DNA of 64,000 bases from Acidobacteriota bacterium (GTDB taxonomy: Bacteria > Acidobacteriota > Vicinamibacteria > Vicinamibacterales > JAKQTR01). The stretch lies in the NCBI GenBank assembly GCA_026393675.1, contig JAPKZQ010000004.1, forward strand, positions 62,001 through 126,000. Reading direction: 5' to 3'. Positions within the stretch are counted from its first letter, which is position 1, and every line of letters starts with the position of its first letter. Below the pieces are notes generated by a model. The model had not been told where the DNA came from and made no database searches. It was given only the letters and a program-made list of their open reading frames with translations. This document shows positions 10,191 through 20,546 of the stretch, piece after piece. The position numbers were made by a program, and so were the translations under genes.

Positions 10191-11711
10191 CTAGTCGAAC
10201 TTACCGACGGCCGCTTCGACCTCGCTCAACAACCCGCCGGACTGCACCAGCGCCTTCATTGCGTTGTGGTCGTTGAACAGCGGCCGGTCCACCTCAAGAT
10301 GCGCCACGTGCCGGCGGATGACCTCCCGCGCCTTAAGCGTGCCCTTGCCGGGCGTGAACGTGCGGAAATCCAGGGCCTGGGCAGCCGCCATCAACTCGAT
10401 CCCGAGCACGCCGTACGCATTGTCGAGAATCTGGCCGTTCTTGAGCGCCGTGTTCATGCCCATCGAAACGAAGTCTTCCTGATCGGCCGCCGCCGGGATC
10501 GACTGAATCGATGCGGGTGCCGAGAGGATACGCTGCTCGACAATCAGGTGATCGGCCGTATACTGGCTGAGCATCAGGCCCGAGTAGAAGCCGGGTTCGT
10601 GAGCCAGGAAGGCCGGCAGGCCCTGTGATAGCGCCGGGTTGGTCAGCCGGTTGAGGCGGCGCTCAGACAGCACCGACACCATCGTGATGGCGACACCGGC
10701 CATATCCATGGGCAGCGCGACCGGCGAACCCTGGAAGTTGGCGCCGGTCAGCGTCAATCGTTGCTCGGGGATGAAGATGGGGTTGTCACCGACGCCGTTC
10801 AGCTCGATCTCGACCTGGGCGCGAGCGTACACGACGGCGTCGCGCGCGGCGCCAATCACCTGGGGCGTCGAGCGCATCGAGTAGGCATCCTGGACCTTGG
10901 TCTTCATCCTGCCCGTGGCCAGGTCGGATCCCTCGATCATCCGCATGATGTTCCGGGCCGACGCGATGGCGCCGGCAAATCCCCGCAGCGTGTGCAGCGT
11001 CGTGTTGTACGGTTTCAGGTTGCCCAGCAACGCCTCGATCGACATCGCGGCCGCGATCTCGGCCTGCCGGATCCAGCGCTGCATGTCGTGGATATGGAGC
11101 GCGGACATCCCGGTGAGCAGGTTCGACCCGTTGATGGTCGCCAGTCCGTCCCGCGCGTGCAGGCCCGGCACGGGAATTCCCGCACGCCGCATCGCCTCCG
11201 CACCAGGCCTGCGTTCACCCTGGTAGAAGGCCTCTCCTTCGCCCATCAGGAGCAGTGCCGCCTGCGCCATCGGCGCGAGATCGCCGCAGGCGCCAACCGA
11301 TCCCTTCTGGCAGACCACCGGGGTCACACCCCTGTTGAGCATCTCGACCAGCGTGAGGGTGATCTCCGGCCGGCACCCGGAATTGCCGTGCGCGTGCACG
11401 TTGATGCGCCCGACCAGTGCCGCGCGCACGTGTTCGACGGGGGCCGGGTCGCCAATACCCGCCGCGTGGTTGTAGACGAGATACCGCTGAAACTCCTTCA
11501 CCTGCTCGTCGTTGAGCACCTTCTCCGAAAACTCGCCGATGCCGGTGTTGGTCCCGTACATGATCTCCCGGGCAGCCAACTTCTCCTCGATCATCAGTCG
11601 GCACACTTTGATCCGTTCACGCGCGGCGGGGGCCAATTGAACCGGGGTCCCATGTCTCGCGACGCTCACCAGTTTCTCAATCGTCAGATTCGATCCGTCG
11701 AGCACGATCAT
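10191..11711 (-). CDS. MIO-type aromatic amino acid ammonia-lyase/aminomutase (HutH-like) with Ala-Cys-Gly triad
   Basis: A 506-residue member of the histidine/phenylalanine ammonia-lyase superfamily, full length. These enzymes remove ammonia from an aromatic amino acid using a methylidene-imidazolone (MIO) cofactor cyclised from Ala-Ser-Gly. Here the loop reads GSVGACGDLAP: Ala141-Cys142-Gly143, the Cys codon TGC lying at 11286-11288 (minus strand). Other catalytic elements are intact: Tyr52 in MYGTNTGIGEF, NGSNLLTGMS, QDAYSMRSTPQV, GNFxGSP-like NFQGSPVALP, and QEDFVSMG, where classical HutH has QEDHVSMG. That Phe and the NTGIGE loop argue against strict histidine specificity, and no hutU/hutI/hutG is nearby. 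It may be a histidine, phenylalanine or tyrosine lyase, or an aminomutase. Confidence 0.88.
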   Translation of the reverse strand: MIVLDGSNLTIEKLVSVARHGTPVQLAPAARERIKVCRLMIEEKLAAREIMYGTNTGIGEFSEKVLNDEQVKEFQRYLVYNHAAGIGDPAPVEHVRAALVGRINVHAHGNSGCRPEITLTLVEMLNRGVTPVVCQKGSVGACGDLAPMAQAALLLMGEGEAFYQGERRPGAEAMRRAGIPVPGLHARDGLATINGSNLLTGMSALHIHDMQRWIRQAEIAAAMSIEALLGNLKPYNTTLHTLRGFAGAIASARNIMRMIEGSDLATGRMKTKVQDAYSMRSTPQVIGAARDAVVYARAQVEIELNGVGDNPIFIPEQRLTLTGANFQGSPVALPMDMAGVAITMVSVLSERRLNRLTNPALSQGLPAFLAHEPGFYSGLMLSQYTADHLIVEQRILSAPASIQSIPAAADQEDFVSMGMNTALKNGQILDNAYGVLGIELMAAAQALDFRTFTPGKGTLKAREVIRRHVAHLEVDRPLFNDHNAMKALVQSGGLLSEVEAAVGKFD

Positions 11712-11867
11712 GAATGCCCTCTCCTTCGCCCATCGCCCTGCCGAGTCCGAAGATGGTCGGTCCCGGGCGCCCGTGATGAAACATCAGATGGTACGTCGCC
11801 GGCGCGCCAGCGTAAAGGCCGCCTGCCGGCGTCAGCCGTCAGCCAGATACGCGTGATCGGGATTGCC

Positions 11868-13169
11868 CTAGCGGGCGCTGATCCACTTCGCGAGATCGCG
11901 GAAGCTCGCCGATTTGCCCTGCATCAGCAGGCCGGTCCGGAAGATCTTGCCCGCCGCCCAGACGAAGACGAGCGCAGTCGCGCTCGTCAGCACGAGCGAT
12001 AGCCCCACCTGCCAGGCCGGCGGGGCCGGATGCAGGAACAGTCGCAGCAGCATCAGGAATGGTGTCGCCGGTGGGACCAGCGAGATGACGACGGCGAACA
12101 GGCTGTCGGGCGCGCGTGCGACCGTCATCCACGTCGCGATCGGAATGACGATGATGATGACGACAGGTGTCATCAGGCTCTGCGCGTCCTTGAGATCCGA
12201 GCAGGCTGCGCCAATCGCGCCGTAGAACGAGCCGAACAGGAGCACTGCGAGGCACAGGAACACCACGAACCAGATCAGGAGCCTCGCCGTAATGATGTCG
12301 CCGTATCCCTGGGTCACCGCCACGGCAATGGCACCACACAAGTAGGTGCCAGCGAACACGAGTGTGACGCCGGAGGCACCGACCAGTTTGCCCAGCATGA
12401 ACTCGAAGGGGCTGAGCGACCCCAACATGACCTCGCTGATCCGGCTCATCTTCTCTTCGAGCACGGTGGTCATCAGTTGGGGCGTCGCGGTCATCACCGA
12501 AATGAGCATCAGGAACATCAGTCCGGCCGGAATCCCGAAGGTCCTGATCACGTCCACGGTGTCCGCCTGCTTCAGTTGGCCCGTCGCGTCGCGGACGAAG
12601 AGTCCACGCTCGGTCGCCTTAACCGGTCTGACAAGCTTCGAGACGACGACCGGATCCACGCCGGCCATCCTGAATCGCTCGGCCTGCACGATGCGCGTGA
12701 CCGCGGCCTCGATCCATCGTGGCAGCAGCGTGTAGGTCGGATGATTGGAGTAGTAACCGAGCGCGCGGTCCGCCGACCCGTCCGACGCCAGGATCGACTC
12801 CCCGATTTCGACGAAGGCGAACAACTCCCGGGACGTCACGCGCCCGGAGAGTTCGACCCGGATCTGATCCAGCGACCGCGACCCCGCATCGACCTTGATG
12901 GGAACAAACGAGGGCCCGCCCCTGCCCGTTGCTGCCGTCGCGTTGTACTCGGAGGCGGCCCGATCGAGAGCCGCGAACAGCTTCCCCGACTGGTCGACGA
13001 CGGCAAAGACCCGCGTCTCGGTGTCAACCTGATCCATGGCGCGCCGCTGCATGAACATGATGCCGCCCATGAGCACCGGCATGAGCAGCAGGCCAATCAC
13101 GAACGCCTTGGTCCGCACGGTCAACTGAAACTCGGAGGAGGCGACAAGGCCGATTTTCGAGAACTTCAT
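11868..13169 (-). CDS. ABC-2 type transporter permease (NatB-like)
   Basis: A 433-residue membrane permease. It has the family layout: an N-terminal TM helix (about residues 20-42, KAFVIGLLLMPVLMGGIMF), a large extracytoplasmic domain (about 43-225), then five or six TM helices with the ISEVMLGSLSPFEFMLGKLVGASGV region (written here only in part) typical of NatB/YhaP-type exporters. It should form the membrane part of an efflux ABC transporter with the upstream ATPase; its ATG overlaps the ATPase stop by 4 bp (ATGA), a sign of translational coupling. The substrate is unknown; NatAB homologues export Na+ or drugs. Confidence 0.88.
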   Translation of the reverse strand: MKFSKIGLVASSEFQLTVRTKAFVIGLLLMPVLMGGIMFMQRRAMDQVDTETRVFAVVDQSGKLFAALDRAASEYNATAATGRGGPSFVPIKVDAGSRSLDQIRVELSGRVTSRELFAFVEIGESILASDGSADRALGYYSNHPTYTLLPRWIEAAVTRIVQAERFRMAGVDPVVVSKLVRPVKATERGLFVRDATGQLKQADTVDVIRTFGIPAGLMFLMLISVMTATPQLMTTVLEEKMSRISEVMLGSLSPFEFMLGKLVGASGVTLVFAGTYLCGAIAVAVTQGYGDIITARLLIWFVVFLCLAVLLFGSFYGAIGAACSDLKDAQSLMTPVVIIIVIPIATWMTVARAPDSLFAVVISLVPPATPFLMLLRLFLHPAPPAWQVGLSLVLTSATALVFVWAAGKIFRTGLLMQGKSASFRDLAKWISAR

Positions 13170-14095
13170 GCGCGGCCTCCCGTTGACGGTGACACGTGCT
13201 CGGGCCCGGGCCTGGCAATTCTCACGAAGATGTCCTGCAGCGACGGCCGGGTCACCTCGAAGTAGGTGACGCTGGTCTTCGACGACAGTTGTTGGAGCAG
13301 TCGCTGTGGGTCGCCCTGGATGCGGACTTCCTGCATATTTCCGTAATCGTTGACGGATTCAATCCCAGGAAGACCGGCGAGCGCTTGCCGGCCGGCTTCG
13401 GTGCGGACTCGGATCGTATCGGCGCCGTAGGCGGCCTGGATCTCGGCGAGTGTGCCATCGAGCACCTTGCGGCCCTTGAAGATCATGAAGATGCGATCAC
13501 ACATCCTCTCGGCCACGCTCATATCGTGCGTGCTGAGCACGACGGTCGTGCCCCGTCGCCGCAAGTCGAGCATCGCATCCTTCAGGACGTCGGCATTGAC
13601 CGGATCGAGTCCCGTGAACGGCTCGTCGAGGATCGCGAGGTCGGGTTTCGACACCACGGCCGCCATAAACTGGACCTTCTGCGCCATGCCCTTCGACAAC
13701 GCGTCGATGCGCCGATCGGCCCAGTCGACCAAGTCCATCGCCTTCAGCCATTCACCAATCGACGTGTCGACTTCGGCCGCGCTTCGCCCCTTGAGCCGCC
13801 CGTAGTAGCGCAGCAGGCGGCGCACGGTCATCTTCTTGTACAGCCCGCGTTCTTCCGGCAGGTAGCCGACCCGATCGCGCGCAGCGGCTGTACCGTCGTC
13901 ACCAAGCACCTCGACGCGGCCCTGGTCCGGCAGCAGGATACGCATGATCATGCGCAGCGTGGTGGTCTTGCCCGATCCGTTCGGCCCGATGAAACCGTAG
14001 ATGCAGCCGGTCGGAACTTCGAGCGAGACGGTGTCGACAGCGGTCACCTCGCCAAAGCGCTTGGTGACGTCGCGGAGGCTGATGGCAGTATCCAT
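13166..14095 (-). CDS. ABC transporter ATP-binding protein (NatA-like)
   Basis: A 309-residue cytoplasmic ATPase. Walker A GPNGSGKT is at residues 37-44, the signature region reads DALSKGMAQKVQF (a variant of LSGGQ common in this subfamily), Walker B is LAILDEPFTGLD and the switch His is in LSTHDMS. The C-terminal ~80 residues are the extension typical of ABC-2 exporters. I chose ATG 14095 because the conserved MDTAISLRDVTKRFG begins there; the frame stays open upstream without homology. It is the middle gene of a minus-strand operon: 1 nt after the zinc-ribbon gene and 4-bp overlap with the permease. Confidence 0.92.
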   Translation of the reverse strand: MDTAISLRDVTKRFGEVTAVDTVSLEVPTGCIYGFIGPNGSGKTTTLRMIMRILLPDQGRVEVLGDDGTAAARDRVGYLPEERGLYKKMTVRRLLRYYGRLKGRSAAEVDTSIGEWLKAMDLVDWADRRIDALSKGMAQKVQFMAAVVSKPDLAILDEPFTGLDPVNADVLKDAMLDLRRRGTTVVLSTHDMSVAERMCDRIFMIFKGRKVLDGTLAEIQAAYGADTIRVRTEAGRQALAGLPGIESVNDYGNMQEVRIQGDPQRLLQQLSSKTSVTYFEVTRPSLQDIFVRIARPGPEHVSPSTGGRA

Positions 14096-14096
14096 A

Positions 14097-14537
14097 TCAG
14101 TTCTTGAACAGATCGTCGAAGGCGCTGCGAGCCGGTGTCTGCCGCACGGACCCCGTCTCGCGTTCGACGGTCGTGCGGGCCTCGAACAGCTCGCAGAGGT
14201 TGAAGGCGTCTTTGGGCGCCACGCGTGCGGTGATCGGCTGCATGCACTCGAATCTGGCCGCCGGGTTGAACGATTCACACTGCGCGCAGCAGTGCAGCGG
14301 TGACGCGCACTTCGCGCACTTCGCGCTCGACAACACGCTGCCGTCGGTCACGTGGCCGCAACGATAGCACCGTACGGCGGTGCGGAATCCGGGCATGTTG
14401 GGCGTGCGCGGACCTTCCGGGCGGTCCGCCGACCGCGGTTTGGCGGTTCCGCTGTCGCCGGTTTTCGGCCGGGCGTGTTCCCGGTCGCGCGAGCCGTCGT
14501 CCTGGTAACCGCGCTGGCGGTATTTCCGATCACTCAT
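14097..14537 (-). CDS. Small Cys-rich zinc-ribbon protein, first gene of ABC operon
   Basis: A 146-residue soluble protein not assigned to a named family. Residues 1-50 are charged and disordered-looking. The core has paired cysteines, C57-x2-C60 (CYRCGH), C74-x2-C77 (CAKC), C83/C84/C87 (CCAQC), C98 and C115, compatible with two zinc ribbons or rubredoxin-like knuckles. The tail ends FDDLFKN. It is separated by one base from the ABC ATPase start, so it is almost surely translated with it, and it may regulate or assemble the exporter. GGGAG lies about 9 nt before the ATG. Confidence 0.75.
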   Translation of the reverse strand: MSDRKYRQRGYQDDGSRDREHARPKTGDSGTAKPRSADRPEGPRTPNMPGFRTAVRCYRCGHVTDGSVLSSAKCAKCASPLHCCAQCESFNPAARFECMQPITARVAPKDAFNLCELFEARTTVERETGSVRQTPARSAFDDLFKN

Positions 14538-14820
14538 GACACGAACTCCCTGTCGATCCTCAGAAGAGGAGAAGACGTGCGCGACAGTGGCACACGGAAG
14601 CTGGCATGGTCTCGGGGGCGGGCGACGGCAGGAGCCGCAGCATCAGACTGCCCCATCGCGGCTCACTGTATCACAGGGATTCTCGCAGTCGGAGGGCGGC
14701 CTTCACGCGCACTCGCGCGAGTGCCAGCCGCCACGCCGGTCCAACCGGCCGTTGCCGAACTGGTGGCCACCGCCTGAGCAGGTCGCGCAACGCGTTCGGC
14801 GAGGGCTCGCCAGGGCGGGT

Positions 14821-15330
14821 CTACACCGCGACGAAGGCGGTGTGCCACGCGGCGTTCTGCTCGCCCGACTGAATCATCTGCGCCACGTTGACGATGATCG
14901 AGCTGCCGCTGCGCTTGATGGCGAAGCGATCCATGTTGCGGGTGGCACGCCCGCCGACGTAGGTGCCGTCGGGACTGTAGACCGAGTCGTGCTTGCTGCA
15001 CTCGAACCGCAGGTCGGCCTGGCGCCAGCGCACGGCGGCGTTCTGGTGCGGGCACGACAGGTTGAAGGCCATGACCTTTCCCTGAAACCGCACGATGATG
15101 ACCGCGTTCTCGCGGTCGATGGTCACGCCGTCACTGGCGGGGACCGGGTACGTAATCTCGTCGCCTGAGCGTCCAAGGGAGTCGCCCAAGGCTATGGGGA
15201 GTTCGGCGGCCGCAGCGATGCCGCGGCTCCCCGCGACCAGGCCCGCGGCCAGCATGGCCACCTGGCGGATGAAATCCCGGCGTGGGTTGACACATGAACA
15301 CGGGTCGCACCCGTGGGAGGCAGACGTCAT
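14821..15330 (-). CDS. Rieske 2Fe-2S protein with Tat-type leader
   Basis: A 169-residue periplasmic Rieske protein. The cluster ligands are Cys93-x-His95 (SCPHQNAAV) and Cys111-x-x-His114 (CSKHDSVYSPDG), in correct order and spacing. A twin-arginine signal NPRRDFIRQVAMLAAG precedes (Arg17-Arg18). An odd Cys triplet (Cys8, Cys11, Cys13: CDPCSC) lies before the twin arginines. The start is ATG 15330, with GGAGG 8 nt upstream; the preceding gene stops one base before it. Rieske proteins pass electrons from quinol or a donor to a c cytochrome. With the two genes upstream it forms a three-part redox operon; no cytochrome bc1 b-subunit is present. Confidence 0.88.
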   Translation of the reverse strand: MTSASHGCDPCSCVNPRRDFIRQVAMLAAGLVAGSRGIAAAAELPIALGDSLGRSGDEITYPVPASDGVTIDRENAVIIVRFQGKVMAFNLSCPHQNAAVRWRQADLRFECSKHDSVYSPDGTYVGGRATRNMDRFAIKRSGSSIIVNVAQMIQSGEQNAAWHTAFVAV

Positions 15331-15331
15331 G

Positions 15332-16036
15332 TCACTCACCTCCGCCAAACAGCATCATCAGATAGCTGATACCCGAAACGACCATCGACGTGGTGGCGAT
15401 GGCCCGGTGAACCATGCGCTGGTGGTAGTAGTTGTCGACGCCGCCTCTGAGGCTGGGCCGCATGGCGCCAGAAACCGCGAAGCCGGCGTCGGCGGCGAGC
15501 ATCGTGATTCCGTGCAGCATCCGCCGGCCCCGATGGTTCGGATCCTTGCGGCCGTCCCACAGATTCCAGACGCCGGTGACGGTGTTGACCGCGAACAGGC
15601 TCCCGATCGACATCCCCAGCGTGCGGTGCACCGATTGCAGCGACGACGTGATATTGACGGGATACGCGTACATGTACGCGCCAACCCAGTACTCCGCGAC
15701 AAACAGCGGGATCGTCGTGTAGCTGGCGATCTTGTGGATCTTGTTCCTGATCTTGTAGGCGTCGCTGTACTCGACGGCAATCGCGCGTCGCCTCCCGGTG
15801 GTGGCCTGGTCCGCCGCCTCGGCTGCGCCGACATTCGTGGTGCCAATCGAGGGCATCGAGAGCCGTGGTGCCGGAGCGACGCTCGTCGCCGCCCAGTTCA
15901 CCGCCCAGGGACTGCCGCGCATCGGCACATCGGCGCAGGGTTGCCAGGTCGATCGGGCGAACTCATCATCGGCGGATGCCGGCAAGACGCCCCCAAGTAC
16001 CGCGACGACGATCGCGATCGGAAATACGTGACGCAT
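15332..16036 (-). CDS. His-rich four-helix membrane protein, putative b-type cytochrome
   Basis: A 234-residue protein with a signal peptide (cleavage near PASA-D) and four predicted TM helices at about 105-125, 138-158, 172-190 and 211-230. Histidines sit at or near helix ends: His101 (NKIHKIA), His137 (SVHRTLG), His175 (MLHGITM), His205 and His210 (MVHRAIA). The placement suggests one or two b haems, as in cytochrome b561-like proteins, but I cannot assign a family with certainty. It lies between a monohaem c cytochrome and a Rieske protein in one operon, so a quinone-linked or transmembrane electron-transfer role is inferred. Confidence 0.6.
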   Translation of the reverse strand: MRHVFPIAIVVAVLGGVLPASADDEFARSTWQPCADVPMRGSPWAVNWAATSVAPAPRLSMPSIGTTNVGAAEAADQATTGRRRAIAVEYSDAYKIRNKIHKIASYTTIPLFVAEYWVGAYMYAYPVNITSSLQSVHRTLGMSIGSLFAVNTVTGVWNLWDGRKDPNHRGRRMLHGITMLAADAGFAVSGAMRPSLRGGVDNYYHQRMVHRAIATTSMVVSGISYLMMLFGGGE

Positions 16037-16065
16037 AGATGACTCCGAGGTCAGAGGGAGGGGGT

Positions 16066-16470
16066 TTACCGATTCTGCAGGGCGCCGCCAAGCACCCAGT
16101 TCCTGATCATCGTCGACTTGGTCGCCCGGTCGCCGCTCAGCAAGCCGTACATCGAGCCACCAGATCTCGTGGCGACGACCAACCGGGAACTGGCATTACC
16201 GGCGACAACGGCACGCATGACGGCTGTATAGGACGACAGGTCGTATCCAGCCGAGGGGCTTCTGCTGCCGTGGCATCGAACGCAATCGCCATCAAGAATG
16301 GGTTTGACGTCCTGGGTATACGCCGGGGTCGTCCCGGCCGGAGGCGCGACGACGGTGGTTGGTGACGTGGGAGAAGCGGACGAATCGAACGTGCCCGCAG
16401 CACACGCGGACGCGAGCGCAGCCGCCGCCACGGGCACAACCAAACATGCCAATAGGCATCGTGTCTTCAT
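16066..16470 (-). CDS. Monohaem c-type cytochrome, probable lipoprotein
   Basis: A 134-residue exported protein. The signal peptide ends in ALASAC, a weak lipobox with Cys23. A Pro/Thr/Ser-rich linker follows (27-50), then a short cytochrome c domain of the type seen in planctomycete/acidobacterial proteins: TQDVKPILDGDCVRCHG with Cys63, Cys66 and His67. Met127 or Met109 could be the distal ligand. It leads the cytochrome / membrane protein / Rieske operon (29 bp before the next gene) and would act as the electron acceptor or donor of that set. Confidence 0.8.
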   Translation of the reverse strand: MKTRCLLACLVVPVAAAALASACAAGTFDSSASPTSPTTVVAPPAGTTPAYTQDVKPILDGDCVRCHGSRSPSAGYDLSSYTAVMRAVVAGNASSRLVVATRSGGSMYGLLSGDRATKSTMIRNWVLGGALQNR

Positions 16471-16791
16471 TGGGGCCTTCGGTGCATCAGCGATTGATCA
16501 GTATCTACCCAGCCTTGCAAGTGTGGTGCCTGCCGCCTCACGTTGTGATCGTGTGCCCGTACCTGAATTATCGCACGCTGGGCAAGCCGGCCACCGATCC
16601 GGTCCGTGCTCACCAGATGACAATGTGTGATCGTCTGAGTACAGCGTGGGGTACGCAGACACCACGTCCATCGGGCGCGTGCGCATGAACGATCGTTCAT
16701 TGAAAACGCATCGATCCAGTGTTTCGGTACGCAGCGGCCGCATCGTTGTAGTAGGCTAAGAATCTGGGGTTGGGCCCCAACAATTTAACCA
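16471..16791. other. Divergent intergenic region between the Rieske operon and the ACIII operon
   Basis: 321 bp with no convincing gene on either strand. It holds the 16-bp palindrome at 16685-16700 and a small stem GTTGGG-C-CCCAAC at about 16769-16781 close to the actA start. Promoters for both operons must lie here, but no strong consensus -35/-10 pair could be picked by eye. Confidence 0.6.
16685..16700. promoter_or_regulatory. Perfect 16-bp palindrome, candidate operator
   Basis: ATGAACGATCGTTCAT reads identically on both strands. Length, symmetry and AACGATCGTT core resemble TetR-family operators (inference). It lies 92 bp upstream of actA and 215 bp upstream of the divergent cytochrome gene, so one regulator could control both redox operons. 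No tetR-like gene is in the window. Confidence 0.5.
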
Positions 16792-17442
16792 ATGTCTCAG
16801 ATCTTTCATCCGAGTGCGAACAGCATCGCCCGGATCATGCTCACGGTCACGGTTGTGCTGGTCGCGACAAGCGGCTATCTGGTCTATGAACTCGGCCGTT
16901 CGCCGTACGTCACGCGAGCCTACGAAGCGCGGCAGCAGCCCATCCAGTTCAGCCACGAACGGCATGTCGGCGGTAACGGTCTCGATTGCCGCTATTGCCA
17001 TACCTCGGTCGAGACATCCGCGGTGGCGGGCATCCCGCCGACCAAGGTCTGCATGAACTGTCACTCGCAGATCCTCTCGTCCAGTTCGTACCTGGAGCCG
17101 GTGCGCGCGAGCTTCCGAACTGATCAATCCATCCAGTGGGTCAAGGTGCACGACCTGCCGGATTTCGTGTATTTCAACCACGGCATTCACGTGAACAAGG
17201 GCGTCGGGTGCACGACGTGCCACGGCCAGGTGGACCAGATGCCGCTGATGTGGACGGTCACGACGCTCCAGATGGAGTGGTGCCTCGACTGTCACCGGAA
17301 CCCGGAAAAGTACGTGCGCCCGCGTGGTGCCGTCTTCAGGGTGGACTATCAGCCGCCGGCCGACCAGATGGCACTTGGCCGGAAGCTCGTGCAGGACTAC
17401 CAGATCCAGACGCTCACCAGTTGTTCCACCTGCCATCGGTAA
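16792..17442 (+). CDS. actA: Alternative complex III subunit ActA, pentahaem cytochrome c
   Basis: A 216-residue membrane-anchored multihaem cytochrome. One N-terminal TM helix (about 12-35) is followed by a periplasmic domain with five CxxCH sites: Cys66/69-His70, Cys87/90-His91, Cys140/143-His144, Cys164/167-His168 and Cys211/214-His215. Five haems, the cytochrome c7/c3-like pattern and the position before actB fit ActA of ACIII, the menaquinol:cytochrome c oxidoreductase that replaces bc1 in many bacteria. The start codon ATG 16792 has no clear Shine-Dalgarno; the hydrophobic helix begins just after it. First gene of the ACIII-caa3 cluster. Confidence 0.9.
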   Translation: MSQIFHPSANSIARIMLTVTVVLVATSGYLVYELGRSPYVTRAYEARQQPIQFSHERHVGGNGLDCRYCHTSVETSAVAGIPPTKVCMNCHSQILSSSSYLEPVRASFRTDQSIQWVKVHDLPDFVYFNHGIHVNKGVGCTTCHGQVDQMPLMWTVTTLQMEWCLDCHRNPEKYVRPRGAVFRVDYQPPADQMALGRKLVQDYQIQTLTSCSTCHR

Positions 17443-17461
17443 GACCACTTCCAGCAGACGC

Positions 17462-20514
<3,053 letters not shown>

Positions 20515-20518
<4 letters not shown>

Positions 20519-20542
20519 TTCTTGATGCTTGTTCCTTGCTTC
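20515..20542 (+). repeat. Four degenerate 7-bp repeats at the actB/actC junction
   Basis: Consecutive heptads TTGATTC, TTGATGC, TTGTTCC and TTGCTTC. The actB stop codon lies in the first unit, and actC begins 5 bp after the last. The composition is lower in GC than the surroundings. Confidence 0.6.
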
Positions 20543-20546
20543 TGAC

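Noticed and set aside
11868-14107. Long plus-strand open frames opposite the ABC transporter genes (over 300 codons)
   Set aside because: They are antisense to clearly coding genes, are extremely rich in Arg, His, Gln and Asp as expected from high-GC shadow frames, and have no recognisable domain or ribosome-binding site.
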